From Porodaedalea pini (lineage: Eukaryota; Basidiomycota; Agaricomycetes; Hymenochaetales; Hymenochaetaceae): DNA of 64,000 bases. How positions within the stretch are numbered: the first letter of the stretch is position 1; each line of letters begins with the position of its first letter. Below the pieces are notes generated by a model. The model was not told the DNA's origin. It made no database searches and was given only the letters and a program-made list of their open reading frames with translations. A program made the translations under genes and the position numbers. Of this stretch, positions 1 to 12,200 are shown in pieces. The stretch spans positions 480,876-544,875 of the forward strand of contig NBAY01000031.1 in assembly GCA_002794775.1 (NCBI GenBank), given 5' to 3'.

Positions 1-1146
1 ATAGCCTGATCCCGGGACGTGTGTATTGGTGATGGCTGCGGCATAGTCGGTCTTCCCATTCTTAGGGGTCTGGACGCGTTGTTTAGCGATAGGAGGGTCG
101 GGAGGGAACCGATTATCATGGACAAAGCGAGCGCCAATAGGGTCAGGGAGGAATTTAACCTGTGGTTTGTTAGCCAAAGAAGGGGGTTTAGCGACAGAAG
201 AAGAAGAATAAGAAGAGCGGGAAAGCTGTTTTTTGAGATTGTTAGTTTTTTCAACGAGAGAAGAAACAAGAGAAGTAAGGGACTGAATGGAGCGGGACAT
301 AGTCGACATATCGTCGGAAATATGTTGTTCGCGTATGGCCTGAGCTGAAACGTGAACGTCATCAAAAACATGTTTGAAATCGGGAGAATGGATCCGGTAT
401 GAGGAATGGAAGGCCTGGAGCCCTTCATTCGCCTTGTTTTCCTTGATAGTTTCGTCGTCGAAACAGTGAGCTTTGCTGACCCAGGATACGAGGTTGGAAG
501 CCACGTCCGCAAGGGCTTTGTCGGCGCGGATCGGATCATCATGCCACAGCGTGGGAGAAGTCCAAGACGGTTGAGTGATAAGCGTCGTTATGTGCTGTAT
601 AGTCTCATTAGTCAGGTGTTGAAATGAGGCCGAGACTCGTTCGGCGATTTGAGGATCCTCGTATTCGGAAATGGAAATGTCGTCCATGTCGTTATCGACC
701 TGAGGGGCTTGGCTTATACTAGGGACGTAGAGGTCGTCGGCCTCCATGTCCACGATTTCGTCGATTCGGGCGGGTGGCTGAAGGACGTGATGTTCTTCCT
801 CCGAGTTGGAGCGCTTGAGGGAAGATTGTGACTCGACAATGGGGGTGGGGGGAAGATCCCCTTGCTTGCGTAGGGCGGCCGCATGGGCGTCGGCTTCGAC
901 ATCGGGGGACCAGTTGGCACGGTTCTTCGCAACAGTTACGCAGACGGCATCGTCGTGGTTGTAGGTCTTATCGCGACCACAAACGATGCAAAGCTTGTCT
1001 TTGCCACTAACACAGCTGCGACTGTGATAGGGGAGATCCGATTTACACTCCTCACACTTGGTGGGGTCCTTGGGATTGGCAAGGGAAAGAGACGACTTTG
1101 TTTTGTTGAGAGATGCTTTAGCTCTGGTCAGCATTTTGCTGTCCAT
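1..1146 (-). CDS. Retroelement ORF1/gag-like protein, cut by window edge
   Basis: An uninterrupted reading frame of 382 codons starts at ATG 1146 and runs off the left edge, so the C-terminus is missing. Near residues 31-72 there is a cysteine/histidine cluster (CEEC, then CIVCGRD, then HDDAVC) that could bind one or two zincs. An acidic Ser/Pro-rich middle follows, then a predicted helical segment around residues 290-330 with SLTSLVSSLVEKTNNLKKQL spacing, and a basic Pro-rich end. The order (zinc cluster, linker, short coiled coil, RF-x-PPDPP-like motif) resembles ORF1 of fungal Tad-type LINE elements, but no reverse transcriptase is visible in the window to confirm it. It lies divergently, 130 bases from OMA1. 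A host gene of unknown function is the alternative. Confidence 0.4.
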   Translation of the reverse strand, partial: MDSKMLTRAKASLNKTKSSLSLANPKDPTKCEECKSDLPYHSRSCVSGKDKLCIVCGRDKTYNHDDAVCVTVAKNRANWSPDVEADAHAAALRKQGDLPPTPIVESQSSLKRSNSEEEHHVLQPPARIDEIVDMEADDLYVPSISQAPQVDNDMDDISISEYEDPQIAERVSASFQHLTNETIQHITTLITQPSWTSPTLWHDDPIRADKALADVASNLVSWVSKAHCFDDETIKENKANEGLQAFHSSYRIHSPDFKHVFDDVHVSAQAIREQHISDDMSTMSRSIQSLTSLVSSLVEKTNNLKKQLSRSSYSSSSVAKPPSLANKPQVKFLPDPIGARFVHDNRFPPDPPIAKQRVQTPKNGKTDYAAAITNTHVPGSGY

Positions 1147-1276
1147 AGCGAAGAGAGAAAAAGACGAGATAACTGCAAGATTCCCACGGTCCAGATGGTG
1201 GTGGTAGGAGTTCAAGAAGTGTTAGAAACGCGTCCGCGCGTCAACTGCCACTCCTTGAACCTTGAGTCATGTCACT

Positions 1277-3255
1277 ATGGCCTCCGTGCTTCGTTCCATC
1301 TCTCGCCCATCTCTTTCTTTGTCTCAGCACCTCGTCATATCACTGAAACATCCGCACTTCGGAATATCAAATGGCACTCGTTGGGTTTCGTTGCTACATG
1401 CTCGTTCTAACGGCATCCCGGTGCACGCCCTTGCAAGGCATAACTGGTCCTCGGCCAATGCGGCTCCTAGTTTTGCCTTACCATCAACTTCAGGCTTGAG
1501 AAACGGATCCTTTGGCTATCGCCTTCGTCCGCATCAGAAGTTCGCGTTAAGCACACACCAGCTGATCCCACACAGATGCTACAGTGAGTTTCGCAACAAA
1601 CCCGATCAAACAGGCGACTGGGAGAAGTGGAACACAAAAACTGGTTTGGCTGCCCTTGTCATGATAGCTGGCGCAATATATTATGCTTTGCAGTGCGTAT
1701 ACTCCTACATAAACTTTCCTTCATTTCTTTGTTTACCGACCATACAATTCGCACACATATATCATATGAGGAAGCTTGGAGCGAGTCCCTCAGACTGGAC
1801 GCTGGAGGTTTATGGGTGTTCCTCGAAAATGGGAGGCTACGCTAGCAAAGGAAGAGTATGCAGCGTTTCTCGAAGAATTTCGCGGCCGTATCCTTCCACC
1901 AAGCCATCCCATAACGCAGCAAATACGTACTGTTGTATCTGCGATTCTCGAAGCGAATGGGCTTGGAATCTTGGCCAGCACATCTGTTGCTAATCCAAGT
2001 CAAAAGGATGTTGATGTGCGGAACATCGACTCGGACATATGGGACCCTGATTTCAGGCGAGCGGAGCTTGATTTTATATCGGAAGATGCGAGCATGTCTG
2101 CTAGTCCAGGTGGCGATACTTTACGCGAGTGGAACTTGATTGTAGTGGATGACGATAGCATCGTGAATGCTATGGCCGGGAACGGTGCGTATTCTCATGT
2201 TTCGCGCGCTCCGATCTATTTTAATTTCTGTGCTCTAAGGCAATGTCATCGTTTTCACCGGTATCCTTCCCATTGCACACGATATGGATGGACTCGCTGC
2301 TGTCCTCAGCCATGGTAAGCCATCGATGATTATCTCTACGCATAAATTTGTCTAAGAACATTTCTGTGCGTCCTCGGTGTACGTATCATATAGAGATCGC
2401 CCATGTAGGTCAGCTTGTCTTCTCAGGCCTTTCCGACGTACGCTTTTCTTAATACCTCTAACATCTTCCAATGTGTCGAAAACAGTTGCACGTCACGTCT
2501 CGGAAAAGCTCTCTGAATTGCTCATCATGAACGGTATTCTGTACTTGCTGCCGTTCTTCGGGCTCGACGTCGGATATGGTCCGATACTTATGAAGTACCT
2601 CTATCATCTACCAAACTCGCGTGTCATCGAACTTGAAGGTGCCAGCCTCATCATTCTTTGCATCTCTCGACTAGCGTTCTCTTACCCTTTGGAACCTCAA
2701 TCTCTCATTCAGCCGACAAAATTGGTCTTCAACTCGCTGCGCGTGCATGTTTTGACCCGAGGGGTGCTGTCTCGTACGTTCTTTTGTCTTATCTTCATTC
2801 ATGATCTCACGGCCTTCACTTCTATACTCCTGCATTTGAATCGCAAACGTCTTCGTGAGCTCAGAATGCAAGCGCGCATGGCAGATCTCGAACGCCGCGG
2901 CAGCCGGCTTAATCTCAGTTTCTTGGAGACACACCCAACGGGCAGCACTCGTATCAAGGTCCGACATGTCGCTTTCCTTCCATCTCCTTTCAACTCCATC
3001 CTCTCCTTGATCCTTACCCGAACCCTTCTCTGCCTGGCTCCGCCTTTTCTACCATCTCATTTGCATCTTAAAGTAACCACTGCTGACATCGATTACTTCC
3101 TTTTAAAATTCTAGCTTCTCACAAATGCTCTTCCGGAGGCATACGCCCTCCGCGCGGCGAGCAGTGCATGCGCTCACCTCGAGGACGACTTCGACGCTTT
3201 CCGCGCCGCGGCCAGCAAGGTTAGAAACGAGCAGGACCGTGAGATGTCGGAGTAA
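1277..3255 (+). CDS. OMA1: OMA1-like mitochondrial M48 metallopeptidase
   Basis: A stress-activated zinc protease of the mitochondrial inner membrane. Predicted exons are 1277-1692, 1775-2184, 2240-2314, 2394-2408, 2486-2638, 2713-2773, 2865-2958 and 3115-3255 (454 aa). The N-terminus is Arg/Ser/His-rich and non-acidic, as expected of a presequence. A hydrophobic segment (LAALVMIAGAIYYAL) near residues 124-138 would anchor the protein. It is followed by the family hallmark ETGR-like PQTGRWRFM, then IVFTGILP, the zinc site HEIAH, the third ligand region ELEAD, and the C-terminal THPTGSTRIK signature. The HEIAH motif is encoded across a 15-base exon (2394-2408). The start is the first ATG in frame after a stop. 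Family knowledge: OMA1 cleaves OPA1/Mgm1-type and DELE1-type substrates in animals and other substrates in yeast. The fungal substrate cannot be read from here. Confidence 0.93.
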
Positions 3256-3692
3256 ATGAATTGGCTTGAATCGTATTCAAGCATACTCAGTTCAGCTGTA
3301 TCCCTGTACCGCTATAAGCCGCGATGGTCCAATTCCATCCTAAGTGTTCTTCATTCTTGCGTGTACAACATACATAGTGCATATCGTAGAACAGTAACCT
3401 CCTAGATTCAGCATATTCATAATGTATGGAACTTCAGAGGCAAATGACGGACGAGCAGAGGTGAGATCGAATATGCAAGTGCGAGCGGACGGTAGGTATG
3501 CAAATTGATACAAGCAAATTAAAGGAAGGCGACAAGGTAATAAATAGATGTAAAAAAGGTAAACCAAAGGGGTAGATGAAATAAGAAAGAATGCTCCCAG
3601 GGATAAAGAATTGACGAAAGCTGCTGTCCCAAGCGATAAGGGACTCGCCCACGCTGGCGAAGAAAGGTGGCGCAGCAAGTTATTCTACGGCG
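3256..3692. other. Convergent 3' intergenic stretch
   Basis: Shared 3' flank of OMA1 (+) and SAC3 (-). It is AT-rich, with several short ORFs on both strands that lack any recognisable domain. No RNA gene or repeat was seen. Confidence 0.6.
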
Positions 3693-6600
3693 TTAGCTCG
3701 TGCCTTCACGTTTCTTGCTACCATATGTTCTGAGAACATCGCGAGACAATGCCCGCAACATTGCGACCGTCACGCTTGACACGGAGGAATTCCCCACGGA
3801 TGGAGCAGCGCTCGGGGTTGGGGACGGTGACGTGCCAAATAAGGGCTCCTGGCCCTGATCATCCGTCACCGACTCAGACGACCGCGAGACACGCGCTCGC
3901 TTTGCGCTCATTGAAGGGGTCGGAGGTGATGGACTACGCACAAACAATCAGTCTTCAACGAACACGGAAGAGATAGATAGGGACAAACACACCTCGAAGC
4001 TTGCGACGCAGACTCACTTGGCTCGTCGTTGTAATTGGAATCACCATTCGACTTGCGCTTCGGCGATGAGCGAGGAAGTGTCTTGATGGCAGTGCGCAAA
4101 CGTGCTTGCGTCTGCTCTAACGCATCTGCGAACTGCGAAGAGGCTTGCTTTAAGTTCGCCTTCGAGATGACTCGCCGTTGCAAAGTAACGTTCGCAAACT
4201 GTTGGGCGTAGAGGAAAGCAAGGTGAAGCAGGTGATCGAAGAGAGCCCGGGCTTCTGTATCTGAAGTCCGATAAGTCAGTCATGCTTAGACTCGCATACA
4301 ATCGACAATCGTGCCTTGATTGAAGCCAGCAGCTAAATAGTGGTTTGCCAGGTAATCTGCATCAAACTTGGACGAGCGCAGCCATTCATAAATGACCCTT
4401 GGAACGGACCTATAGTACAGAGACTTATTAACATGAGATAAGGTTGTAAAAAAAGTCGTACTGGTCGTCTCTATCCTTCCCGAAAGGCGGAAGAGGTAGC
4501 GGGATCACCTGCGAAGAATCCTTGTTCCACACAGACAGCACGCTTTCCAACATGGCATTTAAGCTCTCCACAAAACATTCTACAACGTGGCTGAACATAC
4601 GCCAGTTGACTGCGAAATTTCCTGATTAACCTCCGAGAAATGCAGATAAAGCAAATGATCTTACAGGTTTCGTCAGAGAAACAGGCATCTACCCAAACTG
4701 ACGCAGTCTCTCTCCAACGCAGACTCAATCGGTCGAAGAGATCTTGGATTTGAGAAGGTTAGGCAAATTGCAGGAGCATATACAATAAAAACTCACCTGA
4801 GAGATGGAGCCTTTCAACGAGCTCTCCTTGTACATCGGCATTCAGTCTCGGTAAGCATTTCGCAAACGCCTCATCAGTGTCATCCGAAGAGATGGTAATC
4901 CTGATGCTATTCCGTAGGATTCCGTCTTCAACGTACTTAGCAGCCTGTATCACGAATCAGAACCTCCTTATGCAGATAAAAAAACTAATGCATACCATAT
5001 CCGAAATGTCAGAGTCGATATCGCTGCCAGGACTTGAATCCCAGTTTATGAATAGAAGCGATGGAGTATAATGGCGACGCTCTGGTAGCATGGAGATAAT
5101 ATCTCTCAATCTCGAGCAGTCATCAAGAACCCGATATTTTCTGAGAAACAGTTAGCCATGTTCGCGTCACAGAAAATGAGTGATTTCCACACCTCTCAAT
5201 CTCATCATCGACTCCTTCAAGCGGAGTGCATTCAAAGACTATCAAACCAGGGAACACCTCTAGCGATGGGTTTGCCGACACTGGAATGGTGAACACAGCT
5301 TCAGATTCCCAGCTTCCTGACTGTGGCACATCGAACTTCTGCTCCAACCAGATTGCTGTCTTGTCGTTATCTGGGTTCATGCATAACCATGTAGCCCAGT
5401 TTGGCGGTACATCCTCAACTCGAGACTGCACGTACTCCTGGATAGCTTTGACGAACAAACCCCGAGCCCATCTACGCTCATGTTTTTTCCTGTTCTATCA
5501 AAGACTTCAAAATTGTATCCGAGAGGTTGGAGCTGAGGGGCGCACCTGCATGAGCTTCTCAGCGAGCTCCTCATCAGTACGACGCTCCATGGGATTTGAC
5601 ACCCTTTTAAGTCGCCGTCGCGAGCGACTTGGCTCGACCTCGATTGCGGATGCACTTCGCTGCCGCTTGTAAGACGAAGATGATGGCAGGGAGCGTTCCG
5701 TCGCACTTTCATGAATCTTTTGTTTATACGCCTCGCTCCTCCGACATGCTTCTTTCCAGGTAACAGTATCCACCAACCTCTGTTTCCACCGTCTATAAAC
5801 TACAGGAACTATCCCATGCGTTCGCCTAAATGCATGCGCTTGTTCATAACGTTCACGCTTCGACCCTGAGGATGCAGGTGAATCCATCGAATCCTCATCG
5901 TAAACCGTGAAGCTTCCATTTGCCAGAGGTGACGAGGTAGTGGGCGGTTGTCGGTCAGGAGTGGGAGGCGGACCAGCCTGCGGTGACAAATGCGAGCTGG
6001 ATGACGGAAATACATTGGGGGTGCTGGTCGTTGTTGCTGATATGTTGATCTGTAGACCTGGAAAATGATAAGGGGTTGAGGGAGTCGTCGGACCAACAGG
6101 AGGTATCGCGGAGGATGAAAAGGAGGCTGTGGGAGTGCCAGGCAGCGAAATAGGCGCCTTACGGCTCAAGGAGGCGGACCTACAGGAGAGTCGATGGCGT
6201 ATGCCTTGCGAGTCTCTCCATTTGATTTCAAAGCGGGACCAGTGTTTATTGACAACGACGGCCCGCTTTGACCCTTCTGCGGTGAAGGGAAAGGATAGGA
6301 CGGAGAAGCTACCGGTGTTGCGAACACTCCGCGATTGGGGTCCACTACGTTCTGCAATAGCGAATCGGTTCGAATGGGCGTGAGGCTAGCTCTTGTTCCA
6401 GCAGTGAAGGGTGTGGAAGATAGTGAAGCTCTTATAGCTTCAGGCTCAAAACTGGGAGCTGCAGGATTGAGTGTTGGCACGCTTTTAGAAGACGCAAAAG
6501 GAGGAGGTGCTTCTGGCGTCTTCACTGCTTCAGAGGGATCAACACGATCCTCTTCACCGGTAGAATCAAGGGGAGCAGCATCTGTAAGGCTTCGCAGCTT

Positions 6601-8837
6601 CTTTGTCTCTCGGGGAAGAGCAGAGGTGGGAGGCTGAACAGAAAATGGGGATGTATTTTGCTTCGTGGGCTCAAGTATCTTTGGCGGTGTTGAGAAACTA
6701 CCGCTGGAGGGGGACACGCCGAAAACAGGACCTCCAAATACATTCGAATTAGAGCCGAATGCGCTTAGTGCTGTGCCGAATGCAGATGACGGTCCTGTAT
6801 TCCCCAAGATAGATGGAGTAGATGATGAGCCAACAAGCTTGCCGAAAACCGATTCATTTGGATGAACCGTCCCGGACGACGACTGAGCCGGCTGACCGCC
6901 AAAGAGCGATGTAGAAGAAAGGCCTACGATAGAGGTCAGTTTAAGTATATGTTCTGAATAAAAATTAGATGAACGAGTACCAGGCGTAGACTTAGAGTGA
7001 GAAATAGTAGCGTCCCGCGGAGGTGTAGGCGCATTTCCAAAATTCTCCGTTAACCACTGAGTTGCTCCTCGTTTTAGAGGCGAAGGAAGTGGCGCCTCCT
7101 CGTCCTGTTGCTGGACTTCGAGTAATCCATCATCAACATCTTCTGTTACGCTGTCGTCCTCTATAAATGCACTGAGGTCATCACCGTCTCCCTCGCTCTC
7201 TTCCTGTGCAATCTCCTCGTCCATATTTGCATCTTCTACTCCATCCTCCGCCTCATCATAACCCTCTACTTCCGAATTGCCATCAATGATGTCCTGTATT
7301 GAGAGAGGACCCTTTATGCTCTCCATATCGTCGATTGTGTCCTTCCCAAAGATATGTTCAAGAAAACATGCGATAAGATATATCATGACGATATTACGTC
7401 GTTCGCGCAGCACGCCCGCGAGTTCTCCAAATGTCTGCATCGCCGCCGCGCTGACCTTCATTTTGGATGTCTTTGTGATAGGGCTGCTTGCGGTTTGTAC
7501 TTCGCTGCGGAAACGAGTAATGAGCTGGAACGCCCTGTCGGAAGCGATGTGCGGAGGTGGCCTGTCATTTCGTTCATGCTGGTCGCGAATAAGGCCGAGG
7601 CGGTGGTAAATACGCATCTCAAGTTCGTTCGGCGACTGGTAGGCTCCTCGCTGGTCATCATAGAACTCCTTCAGAGACAACAGAGCTTTGATATGGATTA
7701 ACTCCGAGACGTTTGTGGCTAGAGGAATAAAAAAACTCACAGTTCATGAGTTGCTGGATTTCCAACGCTCGGTCGAACGTTGATACTCCGTACATGAGAT
7801 GAAGAGAAAGGATATGAAAACGTGTACATCGCTCATGACACTCCATAGCTACAGGGCCTGTGTTTTGCTGAATAGTAAAGTCATTGCGCACTGCACGCGA
7901 ACGGTCGCGCACAAACGCTTGAGTATCAGGGAAGCCGCCTCTCGGGATAAGTTCATGGAAGAGGTAGTCCAGTGTTCTCTTTCAAAGAGACAGTGAGCTA
8001 GACGCACAGAGACCTTGCTTCAATGCGTACCTTGAGAACAGGAGCAGGCCGTAAATCTGAAGGGATGATTTTGTCGCCTTGACCGCGCTCATAGATCTTT
8101 ACTGCATGCGCATGGTCAACCTTCTTGGTCGGCTTTCCGTCCAGATCAAGGATCTACACCCGAAAAAATGTACAAAATTATAAATGCAGCGTAAAGTCAA
8201 CTTCATCGCAGGACAGTGGATCACGCACGCATTCCCATTTATCCAGGTTGTTCTCCCGCTCCCGTCGGTAGCGCTCAAACTCTGGACACATATCTTGACA
8301 GGTTCCGACAATGGTTATTGCCTCGTCAAGTCGCTTTGGCTTCGTTGGGTCGTCCATCTTGCCTTCGCGTATTGCGCGGGCTCGTTCTACTTCACGCGCT
8401 TTGACGAGCTAGCGTGAAGCACACGGAAAGACAATAGCACGATGGGTGTCTCTACCACTGAAAGCAGCTAAAAACACACCTCTTCCCATGTTTTCCCAGT
8501 TCCATTCACGGCAGGGGGAGGTGTAACGAAAATGCGAGGGGCCCGCATCGGAGACACCGTCGTCCTCATCCTCCGTCACGTTGGCAGATACCGAAGCGCT
8601 ATGCGGGGCATGTCCGTTAGGCGTCGCATGTCCAGCCCGTCCTCCCCGAGCTCCAAGTGAGCTTCCACCGCGCCCTCTCTCCCAACGCCCATCCGGTGCA
8701 GGCGACGGTGAGCCCGAAACACGTCCGCTGACCCATGTTTTGTTCTTCGAGTGCGTGATGCCACCGCGCCCACCCCTTATAACTGCGCGGACCTTGTGCG
8801 GCACGGGCGCGCTCGTCTTCACCGACGCGTCGTTCAT
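3693..8837 (-). CDS. SAC3: SAC3/GANP-family mRNA export factor (TREX-2 scaffold)
   Basis: Scaffold of the TREX-2 complex, coupling transcription to mRNA export at nuclear pores. Fifteen exons: 8837-8480, 8398-8229, 8153-8031, 7978-7741, 7685-6981, 6923-6180, 6126-5546, 5494-5193, 5140-4996, 4944-4797, 4742-4665, 4609-4462, 4409-4300, 4260-3993 and 3933-3693, in frame, about 1452 aa. After a basic Gly-rich start comes the SAC3/GANP domain: [53 protein letters not shown] and [10 protein letters not shown]. An acidic patch follows, then an FG-rich stretch (residues ~430-560: [20 protein letters not shown]). The C-terminal helix and globular region ([18 protein letters not shown] onward) resembles the Sus1/Cdc31-binding and MCM3AP-like tail. 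The 6179/6127 intron uses a weak GTCCGC donor and is the least certain join. The 4299-4261 intron is only 39 bases, with a 48-base alternative. Confidence 0.92.
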
Positions 8838-9296
8838 TTGTTGCCCGTTAGATACTCGCGGCGCGCTCGAGCGGAGCGGCTCGTCGCGGTTTTGTGAACA
8901 AGACCGAAAGTCCGTAAGAGGCTTATGCCAAATGCGACTTTCTCACGAATACAATTTGTGTCACTACATAGTACTGAAGGATCGACGCGACACAACTGGC
9001 CCTGGAACCCAAGCGTAGTACTAGTTCAAAAGTTATCTATTGATTGTACTTACTATCGGATGCAAATCACCTACTACGCGAGTGTAAGAAAGATATACTG
9101 TACTACTGCACTAGCAAAAAAGGCTGACTTTACAAAGCGAACCAATAAACATAGCGCGGAGTCCTAAAATTGAAGGACCGCAGGCATTACAACTACGACT
9201 AGCCTACATAAATAATCGCAAGGGAAAAGGAGTTTAATAACAAGGATAAAAACAAGGGACGGATAGTTAACATCACAGAGGAAATTAGCGGCGACT
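8838..9296. other. Intergenic, SAC3 promoter side
   Basis: Lies between the start of SAC3 and the 3' end of the zinc-finger gene, both on the minus strand. It must hold the SAC3 promoter. No TATA-like element, repeat or RNA gene stands out. Confidence 0.5.
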
Positions 9297-12200
9297 CTAC
9301 GTACTCAAGGCGGTGAGTGAGTCCTTGACAGTGCGTTCGAGGTCCTGCAGCGACAGCCCTGTCGAGGACGGGACGCCGTAAATCATGGGAACAGACATGA
9401 GAGCCGACGCACACGCATGCGCCGTGAGGAATTGCGTCGGATCCTGTTCCGCCGTCTTCGTTACGTTGCCCTGCCCGAGGAGTGCAGGGTCGACCAGACG
9501 AGTAAAGTCATCATCCTCTTTCGCATCTGCATCCGAATCTTTTACAGACAGCATGGGATCTTGCACAGCAGATGCGTTTGTCACTTGCGAGTCAAGCTTG
9601 CTGATGCGCGGAGACGTTATAAGCACAGCGTCGCTGTAACCATAGCCATAGCTGAGGGCCGAGTCATACTGTTCCAAGCCGGCAGCGACGCCCAGCGCTG
9701 CGGCGTACGAGTCATACGTCTCTTGGTATGAAAAGCCCGGCTCGCTAAATGTTGCTGGCGCATAAGGCTTCATCTCGACACTATCCCACTCTGAACCGTA
9801 GATATCGCCGCCAAGTCCATCGGAGCTGGGCCCATGATCGACGACACCCAGCATGGGATCATTCGAGACATCGTAGTACCGTAGTTGTGTACGCGCATCC
9901 GCATTTAATGCGTTTGATTCTGGACCTGGAATGGAGAAATCGTCTGGCGTTCGGTGGTGAAGCGCGGAGACGGTGCTTGGGTGTGCACTATCATGGTGAT
10001 TCATGGTGAACTCTGGTATAGTGCTCGGATTCCCGAGGCGACGTTTCTTCCTTTTGGGAGCCTGGGAGGTAACATAGATGGACTCGTGGCCAACATCCGC
10101 AGAGGCAGGCTTGCGTCGTTTCACGGGACGCTTCTTCAGAGACGGTTCCGCATGGAGCAGCACATCATCTGCTCGCAAGAAAGGACGACGCAGAGCTTGC
10201 GCGTCACCGATAAACAGTCGACCTCCTGTATCGACAGCCTTTCCCTTTCCCTTGCCCATGCTAGCTGCCGCGTGCACGTCGAAGGAGACACTCTCCATCG
10301 CATGCAGTGCCGGCGGCGCTGGGCCCCATGCATCCTGCCAAGCGCCAACGAACAGGCGCGTGGCAACCTTGCCGATCTTGTTGAGCGCCGTATTTTGCTG
10401 TTGTATCCAGTTATCGGCTTCCAAACCGATACTTGTTACTCTTTTCGCCTTCGCTGCGTTCGCCCCGCACGACCGTCTGTACACTACTGCCCGTTTGTTG
10501 CCTACTTCCTGTGATAGACCCGATCGTCCGGCTGCCTTAGCCATCTTCTGTCGTTCCTGGCGACGGGTTTCCTGCGGAGAGAGAAGCAGAGTAACACCCA
10601 ACTGATCCCACCTGCGACCCCGCGGTTTAGGTTGGTCAGGGATTCCTTGTCTGCGACAGCAAGGCTTGCAAAGGCACGTCCCTTTGCAGGCCGGGCACAC
10701 GAATGTTCCTGAATAAGGGTCAAAATCCACCTTCGGAAAGCTGTGCAAAGTATGAGGATATGCTCGTAAGCCAAGGACAAAGCCTACTCACAATACGACG
10801 ATGCAACGGTGACAGAAGTGTAATGGACAAACCCTGCTGGGTTTCACGTTCGTACACTTCATTTTCGCGTAGACGTTACGAGTCCGACAATGATGACAAA
10901 CATCATCCTCTTCGTCGCTATCACTCTCTTCGTCAAGAAGACTGTGCGCGGCCTCTCTTTGTTTCGCTTCGACCTTCTCATTCCTTTCCACTTCCCCCTT
11001 CTTGGTTTTCATTTCCCCACCGGAAACGCTCAGACCAAGGCCTGAAGGTTCGTCTTGGATTGCCAGCGTTGTGGACCTCGATGAAGGTGTGAGAGAAGTG
11101 AGGCGGGTCAAAGTGCTAGACAGACAAAGAGTGGGTGACACTCGCCGCATAGCATGATGATTGTTATGCTCCGCGGGAGCTTTGGCCTTGACAAAACTTT
11201 CAGGCAAAGCAGAGGTCGCCGCCAGAGTTTCTTGATGCGAAATTGAAGAAGCCACAAATGAATGTTCGTGCGGTGAGCTAGAAACGACCGCTGGCTTCGC
11301 CTTGTCTTCCATCGAAGACCCATCGCCGCCTTCTTCCAAATTCGGTTCAATAGCCCGATCAACAGTGGTCCCTGCTCTTATTTGTTCCGGCGCCTGTTCT
11401 GGTGTTATTGTCGACGGCGTCTGCGGTAAATCAGAAGATAAAAGACGAGGCTGTTTGGTCGACTTCTGCGCGAGACGAGTAACAGGTTGGCCCGCTTCCG
11501 ATTCCGACGAGCTCTCAGAAGCTAAGATGGTCTCCGCTCCTTGCACCTTTCCCATCTGCTTCGGTAAAGTCTTCGGCTTTGAGCTCACCTTTGGTCGTGC
11601 CGAAGGTTTTCTCCGGGGCGCACGAGCCGAAGGCAAGAACTCATCGTCTGAGCTCGAGTCGGCCCTTGACATCGCGACATTCTCCAAGTCATTCTCAAGC
11701 TTGTCATCAAACCCAGATCTCCGTGTCGACAGCCCTGGCTTTGAGGGCCCAGCGACTGCAGGTTCGCTACTCGACGAAACATAGATAGCTTCTGCCATAG
11801 CCGGCTTCTGCCTCGGTGTCCGCTTGATTGGCTCTCGTTTGCCGTAACCCTTCCTATTAGTCTGTTCCTTCTGCTTCCGCTTCTCCTGATGCGCAGCCCT
11901 CCCCTCCCCCTCTATCTCTGCGTGCTCCTCAAGCGTCTTGTACAGCTCTCGTGGAACCTGAAAAGGTCGGGGCACAATCAATACGCAGTCGAATAAATTG
12001 CGATGAATTGGAGGTGGTTGGCGCAGGACGGGACTTGACTGCGGCTCAATGGAAGATTCTTCTGATGTGTGCTTCTCGCGACACCCGGCCTTCTCCAACG
12101 TCTGCTGCCTTTGATCATTGAAAATACTTGAAAGAGATGTTTGAAATGAGTTTCTCGAAGGAGGACTCGTGAGAGTTCTACACTGCGGCACCGAAAGTGT

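Noticed and set aside
5226..5672. 148-codon plus-strand ORF
   Set aside because: Antisense shadow of the SAC3 C-terminal exons.
7719..7740. 22-base apparent intron in SAC3 (GTGAGT...CTAG)
   Set aside because: Too short to splice. Using the next acceptor gives a 55-base intron and restores the family motif [13 protein letters not shown].
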